From: Platycnemis pennipes
Taxonomy: Eukaryota; Arthropoda; Insecta; Odonata; Platycnemididae
NCBI GenBank assembly: GCA_933228895.1
Contig: OW121854.1
Location: forward strand, 57,330,609-57,394,608
Length of the DNA stretch: 64,000 nt
Reading direction: 5' to 3'
Below are positions 34,953 through 46,950 of the stretch, in pieces; the stretch's first letter is position 1; each line of letters opens with the position of its first letter. The translations under genes were made by a program, and so were the position numbers. The notes below the pieces were generated by a model that saw only the letters and a list, made by a program, of their open reading frames with translations, had not been told where the DNA came from and did not search any database.

Positions 34953-35172
34953 ACAAAATATCCTTATGCTACCCATATTTTCATTCTCGAAATTTGGTCA
35001 AATATATTTGGTTATCTACATTAGACCCCTAGGTGCGCACGCTATACGCTACTATTCTGCGTACAAAATATCCTTATGCTTCCCATATTTTCATTCTCGA
35101 AATTTGGTCAAATATATTTGGTTATCTACATTAGACCCCTAGGTGCGCACGTTATACGCTACTATTCTGCGC
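34953..35172. repeat. 110 bp tandem duplication, two copies
   Basis: The unit starting ACAAAATATCCTTATGCT at 34953 is repeated head to tail at 35063. I see only two clear base differences between copies (A/T in the ACCCAT/TCCCAT stretch and C/T near the end), plus the copy junction. Near identity indicates a recent or homogenised duplication of otherwise non-repetitive DNA. Confidence 0.85.
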
Positions 35173-36440
35173 ATCATATGCTGTAAAAGGTGGCGTAGGA
35201 AGTAATTAATGCCTCTCCAAATCTAACATATGCAGCATAACACGGATGCACCCCTGAGGTGTTTATGTATAATATGAAAGTCATAAAAAATCGACAAATG
35301 TTTGCCGTATATTCTATTTCGCTATTTCCCAGGCTGTTATCGTTCAACGTTACGCGTATTTTATTTATGTATATGTTTGTACGAATGTATATGTTATGTT
35401 TGTACGAGTATGCTATGCATACGGTTCACATCCTTTTTTCCTCTTTCCTTATATCACTTCTACTTTTTCTTCCTTTCTCTTTTTCTCTGCCCTTCTGTCG
35501 AGACGTGACTTAGAGGCCTTGGACGAACGACGAATTTTCCGGGCTTTCACGTCCCACCTCCCGACCCTTAGGGCTTTCCTTCAGGGGGCTCTCCTCCTGG
35601 GAACAATTTTTCCTAGTTGAGACACGACGGGTGATCCCGAAGAGGGATAAGAGAGCGATTAGCTTGCAGCTTTCAAGGACCCTAAGGATTCCGTTCGATT
35701 GGCATGATCAGTGGCTGCAACGTTCAGTTCCTGAATCCTCGAGCAGGAGTTTGTTTTTCTACCCTTCATCTCGATCTTGACCATCCAATTACATGTATCA
35801 TTTACCATTAGCGTAGTAGTTGATATTTATAAGTACGCTTGAGACGTCATATGATAGGTAGGATCACTTCTGATTTACGAAATTCTTTTCACTTTATTCG
35901 CATCTTATGCTTTCTGAAAATTTTCTTAAGAAGTATCAACTTCCCTTAATTGAAGTGGATAATTTGATGTGCACTATTTTTTTTACATTGATGTGGCTTA
36001 GGTACGTTACGTGTCGAAATTCCAAGTTCTTTCTCTCTTCCTTCAATAAAATTTTGTATATGTATCGTCAATTGCTTGACGATACATATACCTTTTCATG
36101 CATGTCTTAAAGTGAAAGAAATGAAAAATGCCAGAAACAGCTATTTCCCAATAAATTCGTTTTTGATAGTATATAGTTCCAATTTGACCTGTAAATCTTT
36201 TTAGTTTGGGAATCTCTTTCATTTTTTACCCTTTTCAGTTTTTAGGGACTTCTAAGATATGATGCGGAAATATCCTGCGCGGTTAGTCAAAAGCACTAAT
36301 TATGTATCTAGGAATCAGTAGGTACCTTGTATCTGCCAATATAGTACGTAGGATTAGACTCTGGTGCTTTGCTGATATGGGGAAGGTCACATAATACACA
36401 AGTCCTTATCCCGTGCCATACGCTTGAGCATACCTTTTCC
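35173..36440. other. AT-rich sequence with a perfect hairpin
   Basis: No gene recognised. Contains the perfect inverted repeat at 36056-36091 listed separately. 35510-35650 is less AT-rich with no motif I recognise. Confidence 0.35.
36056..36091. repeat. Perfect 16 bp-arm hairpin
   Basis: GTATATGTATCGTCAA at 36056-36071 is exactly inverse to TTGACGATACATATAC at 36076-36091, with a TTGC loop. The stem is long enough to extrude as a cruciform or form a stable RNA hairpin, but shorter than a pre-microRNA. Confidence 0.75.
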
Positions 36441-36444
36441 TACC

Positions 36445-37130
36445 CTTTTTTCATATCATTTCATCATAAATCCTGCCTAAAAATGCCTTCTGTCTGATTG
36501 CCCACCTATCCAAAATGGCGCAAATGGCATTAGCCCTTGGTAACTCCCCAGTTACTACTGGAACTATGACCCACCCTGAGTTTCTTGTCACCCCTCCGCT
36601 GGTCCTCGCGTGCACCCTGACCCTACCCGACTCCCCCGCCACTGCAGCGAAGAACCCCCTCCCACCAACCCCTCCACCACCTCAGTAAACATGCCAACTC
36701 CCCGTCGCGTTCCTCTTCCTCTCGAAAAGTCCGTACCTCATCTCCTTCGGCTCAGGACAGTGGGAAGGGGAGGATAAATGGAGAGTAGGGGGCGTTAAAT
36801 GCCCCCCGCGCTGCAATGGAGCCATTTGTCAGCGTCAGCTCCTCTTTGAAGCTTCCTGCAATTCTCCTTTTTGCTCTCGCTTCCATTTCCTCTCCCCCCT
36901 CCCTACTCCCTTTGCCTATTTTTCTCTCCTTTATTACTCTCTCTCTCTTTGCGCTTTGTACTCTGTGCCTTCCCTCCTCCTCCTCCCCTTCAATGTGCTT
37001 TAAATTTTTTCGCCATTGCCCTTTTGAGCTCTTCTCCCGCATTTAATTATCCTCGTGTTTTTCTGTCTTCCGCGGAAGACGTAGGGGCTGTGGCTAAATG
37101 GAAGCGCAAGGGGAAATAAGAGGTAAAAAA
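36445..37130. other. GC-rich, C/T-biased block
   Basis: Pyrimidine-rich + strand (notably 36885-36995) with overlapping compositional ORFs on both strands (up to 96 codons). The ORF at 37257-37451 just to the right has mixed composition but no recognised domain or splice sites. Confidence 0.3.
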
Positions 37131-38339
37131 AAGGAATACTCAAGTGAATTCAAAAGGGTTGAGTCGTGAGAGTGGAGGCTGGCAAAGGGAAAGGATACGT
37201 GGCCTAGAGCTGGGCTTTGGTCGAGCCTGGATGGGAAAACGTCTCGTCATTCTCTTATGCTTTCAGCCCGCCGTCGCAATTATAATAACGCGGACTTAAT
37301 GGCGGAAACGGAACCCGGAATTTTTATTAATGGCTGGGATAAAAAGAAGCCATGGGGATGCTTGAGTGTGGCTCCTTTTCTTCGTGAGAGGATTGTGAGA
37401 GGATCGGACAAGGTAGCGGAAGTTTTTTGGTTAGAAGAAAATACGTTGTAAGTTTCTGAAAGCGGGTTTATGCACGGTGGATAGGTCATAAGCTGGGTTG
37501 TGAGGAAAAAAGCGCCGGAGGAAAATATAAGCCAGTGACCAGTTAGGGTAAAGGAGGGTTGTTTTTACGAATTGCGCATACATGACGTCACAGTCAAAAT
37601 TGGAGAGGAATAAGTTCCTTCAGAGTGTTTTTTTCTTTATACATTTTCATTCCTGAATATAATATAGTCTGTCTGTGCATTCTTCCTCGGAAGGCTTTTA
37701 CTCATTTGTCTTCTGAGTACTGTATTTTCCTCTCGCGGCGTGTTTTTCTCATTTATTTTGAGCATTTGTAATGACGGGGCTAATACTGGTATTGGGACAA
37801 CGCTGATTTGGAATGGAGCTAATTGTTTAGTTTTTTTTCCCCGTAGACTTTCCACTTCTAGTTTCACATTTTCCGAATTCAAAAGCTTGGGTTACTGCGT
37901 TGTCAAAAAAAGGTCGGCATGAAATGAACACAGCATTATTTTTTTCCGTTGAATTATTAACGAGCGTCCAATTTAGTTTTGTAATTAGTGCTACAAACGG
38001 TTGGTGCCTTTAAGGCCATGTGTGTTCAGTTTCAGGACGCTCATCGCTCCATTTTGTCGTCATGATATCATTTTTTTGCCTTGGACGAACGATGATTAAA
38101 AATACCTTTTTATTCTCTCGTTTATCTACGTTATAGTTTGAAGTGGCAAGTGGCTCGCAATCACTACGGTTGCTATATTACTTGTCTGGTTAGTTCTCTT
38201 TCATTATTGTCTTTACCGTGACTCTTTCGCACATTTCCTCTCATGAGCAGCAGTTTGAAGCAAAACATTTTCCTTTTCATTAAATATGTACTTCTGGAAA
38301 TCGAAGTTTAGGGAATTTATAATATTCGTGTCGTTGTAA

Positions 38340-39110
38340 GTTTCATGATAATTTATTCAACTGGATATTTGAAAATGTCATTCTTTCACTCTTCCATTTG
38401 CTCTGCATCTCTAATAGAGGGATGAACTGAAATAATTGAACTCTGCAGGTGTAGACTTCATTACACAAGTCTATATCTTTTAGTAGAGTTGGTTTTAATG
38501 AACCACATCTGCTCCCTGATTTATTTCTGAGTTTCTTTCCATTGCTTTCCCGCTTTAGTGTTGTGTGTGTTCTTCTCTCCCCAAGTTCTTCAAAATAATC
38601 TTTTTTCCCTGCCATCTCACTAATTCCCTCATTATCTTCCTTCAATAAAAAATTATCTTTAATTGCTTGCTCGTTCTATCCAGCTACATTGTTTGATATG
38701 TTCTATTGGTTAGGGTAGGCTTTGATTAGGTGTCCCTACTCAACTTTGTATTTTATTCCTATCTAGGCTCCATATATACGCCATTAATTCTCTCTTCCAG
38801 TTGACATCTTTCCCACCTCCAGTTATATTATCCATTATACCTATTTTTTTCTTTCCTCGTTATGGCATATCCAGTTATCTACCTTAGTTAGTGTCCTTCA
38901 TCATTGTATTGACCATAAGTATCGGTTTCATACACTTCCTCTCCCTTTTCCCAATTACTAACCTCAATGTCCTCCTCAATCATGTTTAGTATTTCTCATT
39001 CATCAACCTAACCGTGCATCACACTTTCTCTGTTCTGCTTCTAACCCATGTTTCTGAAGTCTCTTATTAATTTCTCATAATCCCTCTTTCGTATTCCAGA
39101 GTAGCTTATC
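38340..39110 (-). pseudogene. Possible decayed reverse-transcriptase fragment
   Basis: A - strand frame near 39050-39110 reads DKLLWNTKEGLWEINKRLQK, which resembles the region just after the YxDD motif of non-LTR RTs, where an ...LLxxN...L...I...KxGL...KC pattern is common. The 100-codon ORF at 38343-38645 follows on the same strand without a recognisable RT motif. Many stops separate the two. The catalytic YxDD itself is not seen, so this is a weak call. Confidence 0.2.
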
Positions 39111-39408
39111 ATATTTCTTGCTAATCAGTACCTAGTTATTCATTTGCTTCTTTGTCCTATCGTTATCTCTTTCTTGTCATTGTCCTATTCTCTCCGGTGA
39201 CTTCTTCAAGAGCTTTGCCTTCGGTTTCTTACCCCGCATCTATTTTCCGCGAGTTCGTATGGCTCGCCATGGGTCTCTTAGCTTGGCGTGTTACGCAGCA
39301 GCCTTTTGTTTACACTTCTAGAAAAATTAGCTACATCGCTGCACAAAGCAACGACGAACGCTTTTGCCTCACGGAGTGGGAATGCGATAGAGCGCTAAAT
39401 GCCGACCG

Positions 39409-39987
39409 CTAGGCTTAACACTTCCCATCTGGAGCACCACCAATGTCACAAACAGGAAGAAAATCCAACGCTGCCTCAATAAGATTATTAGAAGAATTGC
39501 CGGAGCCCCTTGGTTCATCCCCAATGCCAATATCCACCAGGAACTAAAGATCCCGCAACTACAAACCCTTATTGACCGGAACCTCCTCAATTACTTCACC
39601 TCCATTCGATACTCCAACAATGATCTAATTTCCTCCCTTTGGTCCCCAAATCTTCCCAAGGGGAAATTTCATTACCCCAAAGACCTAATACCAAAAACCC
39701 CAGCAAAAATGAAACCTAAAATCAAAATCCTAAAATTACCTAACAAGCAAACCCACATTAAAACCCTTCACCTTCCTTTCAAACCATTCCCCTCCCGTAC
39801 CCCGGAAGACATCACCACTACAATCAGTGTACCAGAAGAACTGCCCCATCGGATACAAGATTCAACAGTCCCAGCAACTCTACAACGTCTCTCAGCTCCC
39901 ATATCAATCATTCCAACAACTCCCCACCCCGGCAATGGCAGAGGCTCACCAAACCTAAAATTGCTCCTTCCCCCTTTCCCCGATTAA
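39409..39987 (+). pseudogene. Jockey-type non-LTR retrotransposon, RT C-terminal fragment
   Basis: An open + strand frame of about 190 codons ends at TAA 39985-39987. Near its start it reads IWSTTNVTNRKKIQRCLNKI and RIAGAPWFIPN, followed by NIHQELKIPQLQTLIDRNLL. This is the conserved block after the RT thumb in Jockey-clade proteins (LWG...S..K.IQ..QNK.LR.I..APW.V....IH.DL.IP). The last roughly 110 codons are Pro- and Lys-rich with no match I know. An A-rich 3' UTR with a run of A at about 40138-40147 follows. The catalytic domain is absent, so the copy is 5'-truncated, but this frame has no internal stop. Confidence 0.7.
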
Positions 39988-41060
39988 AGCCTAGTCAACT
40001 ACCTCCTACCTAAGAATATATCCTACCAAAAATAACCTCAAAAACCACAGTCATCCCTCCCCAAACAAAATAACCTTTCCAACAAATATAAAAATCACCT
40101 TACTACCTGAATTCCCTTACATTCCTTTATAACTATTAAAAAAAAAACCACTCTACCCGAAACTATCCTTCAGTTAATCTACTACCACGACCTCAGAGGA
40201 CGAACATCCGGGAAGGCGTTATAGGATCACTATCATAAGTCTGGAAGTCTGGAACACTGCGGTAGGTGTGCAAAATGTAGTTACATGAGTTTTAACGTTG
40301 ACGCGGTGATTTTAATGGAGCGAACAAGACAATTGGACAAATTTCAGTATGCAGATTGATAGGCACCCGTTATCGACTGTAAGAAATCCTACTCAGTTAT
40401 ATATTTTTTGGGCGTGGATTCCATTGAAAGTGTAATGGTAGTGGGGAAATTCTTCGTAAAGAATCAAGAAATCACCAGAAATTTTCGTGCAGAGCGGCAT
40501 TTTAGCGAAGGATTAACATCTTATCTGGTACGTTCCCGGCAAACTCTGTGCAGGAACTCTCTGTTGGCTTCGTCGGGATTAGGAACTCCATAGCCGTCAC
40601 TCTGGTACTGATAGCTATGGAGTATATAACCAATAGAAGGCACGATAAGGGTTCCGCCAAAAATAATTGTTACATCTAAAATGGTTGTTCCACCAAAAAT
40701 AGATTTTGCTCGGGCAGAAATATTTACTACTTACTTAGAACCACGATGACAAAAATTGATTGATAGTAAAAAAGACGAAAGGCGAAGTCAATATCTATCC
40801 CCATGTAATAGAGAGGTTCGCCCCATCTAAAACTTATTTCCAACTCTGTGGAACCTAACTTGATTTAAATGTTTCCGTTTGTTTAAAAAATGCATACACA
40901 GTAGTATCTAATTTTTCCTTTCGTGCCTACAAGCGTAACTAAATATGTGGCTAAATAGAACAAATATTAGTTGCATGAGAAATCAACATTTGCAACTGTA
41001 TTCTGGCAGATTAATTTTACTTGTCCTCAAGAGTAACCCAACTTATGCCATTTTTACCTA
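39988..41060. other. A-rich then AT-rich sequence with a small hairpin
   Basis: 39988-40150 is the probable 3' UTR of the Jockey fragment. ACTCCATAGC at 40585-40594 pairs perfectly with GCTATGGAGT at 40614-40623 (19-nt loop). A GTTCC(G/A)CCAAAAATA motif occurs twice near 40650 and 40685. No gene recognised. Confidence 0.35.
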
Positions 41061-41065
41061 TCTTA

Positions 41066-41250
41066 TCACAGAAATACTTGCACAGAAATTTCCACAATAC
41101 GTTTATTACACCGGCCCAGGGTTCAGCAAGACATTGCCATTATCAAGGTCCTTATCCAAAGTCCATTATCTTGATAATGGAAATGTCTTGCTGAAACCTG
41201 CGTGGGCGTAATAAACATACTGTGGAAATTTACAAGGTATATCTGTGATC
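41066..41250. repeat. Foldback element with ~62-80 bp arms
   Basis: The left arm at 41086-41147 (TTTCCACAATACGTTTATTA ... TTCAGCAAGACATTGCCATT) is matched in inverse by the right arm ending at 41231, with about 22 nt between the arms. Weaker pairing extends outwards to about 41066 and 41250. Arms differ at a minority of positions, mainly around 41110-41120. A typical MITE or foldback shape; no target-site duplication was identified. Confidence 0.65.
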
Positions 41251-41363
41251 ATGCTGTCAGTAACACATTTCCACAAATTATCGCCTGATACGTTAGAATG
41301 TTCACCTATCTTTTTGAGATTTCTGTGATATCTGAGGTATTGTGATGCTGATATCTGTTCCAG

Positions 41364-41627
41364 ATGTCGGAAGTTATAAATGAGACAGCATGCGGTGCGA
41401 AGTTTCGTTTCACGGTTGTGAAAACAGCCCAGACGGCTTTTTTTGTTTTAAATATATTTTTACCCTCGATCCCCGAAGTGTTCACCCACATTGCCGTTAC
41501 GGAAGGCCTAGATAAGGAACCCTTGAACGGGAGAGGGATAAGTGTGTCGCGAAACGTCCGGACGATTTCGAAAAAAAGTAAAGGCGCTCTCAATCTTATT
41601 CAATCGGACAGAATCTCTTGGGGATAA
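41364..41627 (+). other. 87-codon ORF after an acceptor-like site, function unknown
   Basis: The + strand ORF begins with ATG directly after TGTTCCAG, an acceptor-like sequence, and has a mixed composition with no recognised domain. A weak donor-like AAA/GTAAAG occurs at about 41578. It could be a chance frame; no other exon is seen nearby. Confidence 0.12.
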
Positions 41628-41639
41628 AAGGAACTCGAA

Positions 41640-42360
41640 GGAGGGACGGGAGAAAGGAGAGGGGTAGCAGGAGGGTACTATGAAAATTCCGATTGCACTA
41701 GACGCAAGTCCGCGGTCCCTATCTCTCGAAAGCGGTGTGGGGAAAGTTCTTTTTCGAAAACACTTCCCTTTCCCTTCCTCTCCCTCTCTCTTCAACCGGA
41801 TGAAAGGTCCCGTGCGATGCCGGGCTGAAAGATGAATGGGCGTAGCAGGGAACCGGGAATGGTCGTAGGAAGGGCGTGAATAGGAGAGAGGCGATGAGGG
41901 AAGATGGATAAGAGAAAGGAGATAGGAGGGAGAGAGGAAAGGCGGGTGGGGAGAGAGGAGAGGAGTTTAGCTCCCGCGTCCGGCAGACCTCGTCTCGTTC
42001 AAGAGCGGACGGATAACACAGTTGACGAACAGTTGTCGCAGTACGGAGGCTGTTCTCCACGCCGCGACGGCCTTGGCTCGAATTATCCCGAGACTTGTAG
42101 TCCCTCCCTTCCTCTCTCTCTCTATCCCTCCCTCCGACAAAAGGCCGACTCCGGACGTAGTCCACTCCAAACGCTCGTTATGTTTCGCGAGCCGGGCGAG
42201 GAAGGCTGAGAGAGAAAAAGAGAGAAAGAGAGAAAAAGCCAATCTCCGCTCTCTTCCGCGGCGAAAAATATTCCTCGCTTTCCTCCTCTCACTTGTTTAG
42301 TCCCCCTACATTTTATTCCCTTTTTTTATTTTTCTCCCCGCACTTCGAGTCCTTGCAATT
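41640..42360. other. Polypurine block followed by GC-rich, CpG-containing DNA
   Basis: 41870-41970 is almost entirely purine on the + strand (GGAGAGAGG-type repeats). 42095-42135 is pyrimidine-rich and 42205-42240 is a (GAGAAA)n-like run. Overlapping ORFs on both strands reach 148 codons and are compositional. Mirror-symmetric polypurine tracts can form triplex DNA. Confidence 0.4.
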
Positions 42361-43640
42361 GGAGCGAAAAGAAGGCCATTTTTCTCGGTTTCAATTTTTG
42401 TTCAACCGGCACACTTATCGGTGTATTATATATCCCTCGTGTATTATTTAGTGTCGTAAACAGTTGTGACTAATGTATGTTACCTACCGAGTGTAGTGAA
42501 ATGATGAAAAAAAGAATCATACCCCGACTACTGCGGTGGTCCTTTGGGACCAAGGCGGTATCGGTTTTTGGCCCATATCCATGTTCTTGAGCTAAATAAA
42601 AAGGAGCAAAAGCTCTGCTCATTAAAATGAATTAGTAGGATACAGGGCAAATAAATTCTCTGGAGAGTATAATTTAGCATCAAAATAAGTCAGAGACAAG
42701 GCTTGGCCCGTTTTCGGTATAGCTTTGAACTTCTCCGGACGAATTGATAGGCAGAGGTCAGCATTTTTTTCTTGATAAAATTTAATCAACTCTTTTTCTC
42801 TTGTGCATCTTATTTTGTAGATTCATTACGTTGGGTACGATTTCTACGACTACATTCAAACTAAATAATTTGCAATCACCCTGTAACTCTGCTCACCGTC
42901 AAATATGCCATTTTACTTCTTGCTCTGACTTAAGGAGTCATAATTGTATCGTAAGTATTTTTAAATTTGTTTTCTATGCGTATAGAAATATTTGAAAAAT
43001 CTTGATTTCTAAAGAATCAACGATTTATGGTCTGGCGATAAAACATGTCGTACTATCATAATATATACTCTGGCTATCTTAAATATGACCGAGAGTTAAT
43101 TTATGCTGTTTCAATATAATGATTTCAGGAGAGAGTATCACCGTGCGGCCATATGAGTTTCTTACCGAGTGTGATGTTTTTTTAACCTCTCGCTTATTTA
43201 TTGAGGAAGGCCAGAGTTTAAAGCATAGATTGCATTATCTAGGTCCGCCCCACAGTTATTTTCAATGAAATCAGCATTATTGCTACATTTTGGAAAATAA
43301 CTGGTGCTTTGATGAATGATAATTCAAATTGGGAATCATTGAAAAGGGGGCATTCAACGAGTGTTGTTACTCCACGATGCGTTTTTTTCAAATATAATGA
43401 TATGTCCGTATATGTATAACGTGGTAACTATGTTGTTATTCAATTGCACAGACTCGTCTAGATTAGTTATATTTTGTTTCTTTTTATTCTTGTCCGACAT
43501 TTTAGTTCCCGCCGCTTGGTTTACGCTGCCGAAGAGTGCAAAGTGTTCACCGGTTCCACCGTGGGCACGTGTGTTACTGGAGTAGATCCCAAGACAATGT
43601 AGTGACACAATTGCGAAATGGAAATAAAGCCATGAAAATA
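42361..43640. other. AT-rich sequence, no gene recognised
   Basis: Short ORFs only. No repeat matching elsewhere in the window was found. Confidence 0.35.
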
Positions 43641-44232
43641 TCCGTGCCTCCGAGTTGCGTCCGCGAGCACGCATAATTGTGTGCGCCTTCTTGAGCTTGG
43701 TCCTCCCCCCATCCCACGCCACCACATTCTTTCTCTCATTTGCCATTCTATCCCGACACGCCACTTTTCCACCCCGCCAAACTACACGCCCTCGCCTCCT
43801 CCTCATCTCCGTGCCTCCGCAACCGACCATCTTTTATCCCTTTCTCCTCCCTTTCTCTCCCTCTCATTTACATCCAAATCATCCCGGCAGTCTTTCTCCA
43901 CCCCTTTCTTTCTCCCCTTTCCAGACTTGTACTCCTTGAAAAAATCCACTTTCTTTTTTTTCTGGGTCCATTCACCGGGATACTATTTCTCTCCCTCCTT
44001 TCCCACTTCCTTTCCATTCCTCAGAATGACCTGGAAAACTGGAATTCTAGTTGGCAAAATCTTGCCTGCCCAAAATGGACGAAGGCTTGGTATCTCTCCC
44101 TCTTTCTCTCGTACTTTTACGTACCCTCTTCTTTTTTCATACGTGTTCTCCTCTGATTTCCCTTCTGCCTCTATTACTACATATCCTACTAGCTTGAAGC
44201 TACTTTTTACGAGTGGACAATGAAACATTTTA
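43641..44232. other. Pyrimidine-rich block
   Basis: C/T-rich + strand. Two overlapping + strand frames (138 and 180 codons) are Ser-, Pro-, Phe- and Leu-rich with tandem SLSPPF-type text, which the base composition explains. No domain recognised. Confidence 0.35.
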
Positions 44233-46950
44233 TTGCCTAATATCTATATGCCTGCGTTTCGCAAGACTGTATCCGCACCACTAGACTCTCTTCAGACCTT
44301 GAGGAAAAGTAGGAGGATGGGAAAGGAGGAAGGGTGGAGAGAACCGGTGTCGGTATCAACCTTCTCGTAACAAAAAGGTGCCAAGAAGGGGACCACGGCT
44401 TATTGTTTGTTTTAGTAGTATTGTGCGCCATTTTTACAGCCAGGATAGGTATATCGATTCTTTAAGAGCGTTGCGCAAAACCAATGTATGTAATTGTGCT
44501 ATGGAAGAATTACTTCAAGAAAAATCTCGGTCAAATCAATGTCTGCTTTTGGTCAGTATGTTGTTGGTTATGATATTCCTTCATTGATTGTGGTTTACAC
44601 TATAAGTTTACACTGAAACTATGACTGTATTTTAAAAAAGATGGTGTGCCAATAGTGAAACTAGAACAGTATTCTCCATCCGTTTTTTTTTGGTAGTTGT
44701 AGTCTTGTGGTTTTAAACGGCTGAGGTTAAATCGGCTGGGTATTTTTATCAAGAAAATTACATTACCTGTAAGGAAGTTACTTGAAAGTTTTTAATCAAT
44801 TTATTTTACTCTGTATCAGCTATAATATTTCACTTACCTTCATTAAATGCCCGTGTTCTAAGGATGTATTGGCAAAAAAATACTACCATGCCCACTGTTT
44901 TGTATTCTATCCCCCTACTCCCCTCCCCATTCCAATATTCTGTACCCTTTCCTTTCCGCCATTCCCAATCTGTCTTTAACATGGCTCGGAGAGTCCTTCC
45001 TCCACGTAGAAAAGAATTCTCCGTTTGCTTTTACGATGTAATCCATCTCAAAGTGCCAACTTCGTTTCTTTCTCCTCCAACTTGTATAATATTTTGTTTT
45101 CATTTTATTTGGTTTTTAAATTCTGCTCGAAGACACCGTTGTGAACAGCATACTCATTCCTAGGCCTTCATGCACTGAGTTCTGTCACGGAAGGAGAAGT
45201 CCGTCAACAGTATCAATAATCTCTCATGACAATGAGGAAAAGTGAAATTGAAGTTCTTTTCCACACTCATCCGCATTTTCCTAGAATTCTCCCCGCAGTC
45301 ACCATCTTTAACAATCTGGCACCCATTACATTATCATAATTACAGTATTGTTCTACTTATCTGACATAGAGCACCGACCTCTAACCTATCATTTACATTC
45401 AAATAAACCTTGGCAAGCGCAAATCTCCGATCTTGCGTCCCGTAATATGTACCCCAAAACTTGAATCGGTAGACGGTGCTAATTTTCTTTCATTGACTAC
45501 AGTCTCTGCCGTTATGGAGTTCATGAACTAGAAAATCAGTAGCAAACTTTTTCCCAGTTATCCCGTCACGATACGCGTGATTTATCGTATATTAATGATA
45601 TGTAGAATGTTCATAATGCTTAAAATAAATCTGAAAGTTTCTCTAATTTATTTATGGTGTTCATAGTTTTATCGTTGTGTATCTGCACTCGTAGTTTACG
45701 TAGTCAGTAGGATAGAAATAAGAGAAAAGCTAACAGATTAAATGGGATGATAAGGTGCTTGTATCATGAGGAGGTAAGAGAATATTATCTTACAAGGGAA
45801 TATTTTTTAATGTCCACCAAAATCTAACATAACCCGTTGATCACCAATTATAAATAATAATACAATTCGCTCTTGGTCACACTCTATTCCTGTGATCTTC
45901 AACTTTATGTGTATTCCATGACTATCCTAACATATCCCGTTGATCACCAATTATAAATAATAATACAATTCGCTCTTGGCCACTCTCTCTTCCTGTGATC
46001 TCCATCTTTATTTGTATTCCATAACTTCTCCTCCTGTTTCTACTAACGCAGGGGATCAATAGAAATCGATGACGTATATTTCAAAATTGAAAATTTTTAG
46101 CAAATGCATATTCTGTAATAAAACTAGTCATAAATGCTGGAGCTTTATTATAATTTATCATTATTCGTGATCCTGAGATTATTTGGTCCGAAATAAATTA
46201 TATTACAAAAGAAATAAATGTAAGACTTTGTAACAATATTATGCATGAAACTTTAGGGTTTAAACGAGCGTAAGGGATTTAAGAATTGACGATATTTTTT
46301 TTAGCATAAAGAATATAGAGAAAATATATCGTCTTATATAAAATCTTAACTTCTTTGATTTGGAAAGAAATATTTACACTATTTTTTGTCAGATTTTTAC
46401 GTTTATGTTCCTTCCACTTAATGTAATTTATTTTTTATTCCTCCCTTTATACCTTGACCACACTCCTCTGGAAAAATTTCTTATCATGAATGACATTTAA
46501 TTTGTACATATTATTATACTAATGTACTAATATTCGTGTATATTGTTTATACTAAGATTGCTGCGTATTAAATTCTGGAGTAACACTATGCAGGCTCAGA
46601 GATTCTTATCACCCGTTTGTACATTACCAATTGCTCGTAAAAGATTGAATCTGACGATTTGGAGGCATTTCTATCTCATCAGATGGGTGATCATCTCGTT
46701 CATCTTTCCTAGGGTTGCGGTGGAACTTGTGTAATTATAAAATATATCCCTGTCGCTCACAAAGGAGATTTGAAAAAATCTGGACGTAATCATATTCCGT
46801 CATATGATTATTAACCAGCAACAGACACCTCATGTTGATTCTCTTTATGCATTCAGGTTTCCTTTCTTAATTAAACAGCGTTGCATTAGTTAATCCTCTC
46901 GCTCCATCCGAAATTTGCAACCTGGAAGAAATCTCTGAATAATTGACTGA
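44233..46950. other. AT-rich sequence, no gene recognised
   Basis: Contains the 103 bp tandem duplication listed separately. C/T-rich patches at 44910-45000 carry only compositional ORFs. Confidence 0.35.
45824..46027. repeat. 103 bp tandem duplication, two copies
   Basis: CTAACATAACCCGTTGATCA at 45824 recurs as CTAACATATCCCGTTGATCA at 45927. The 47 bases after that are almost identical, and the second half of the unit has more substitutions and a small shift. The period is 103 bp. It is older than the 110 bp duplication at 34953. Confidence 0.8.

Noticed and set aside
43655..44223. ORFs of 94-180 codons on the + strand
   Set aside because: Low-complexity Ser/Pro/Phe/Leu text from a pyrimidine-rich tract; no domain.
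44825..44845. Minus-strand AAG/GTAAGT
   Set aside because: Lacks a pyrimidine tract and branch-like motif, so only a lone donor-like sequence.
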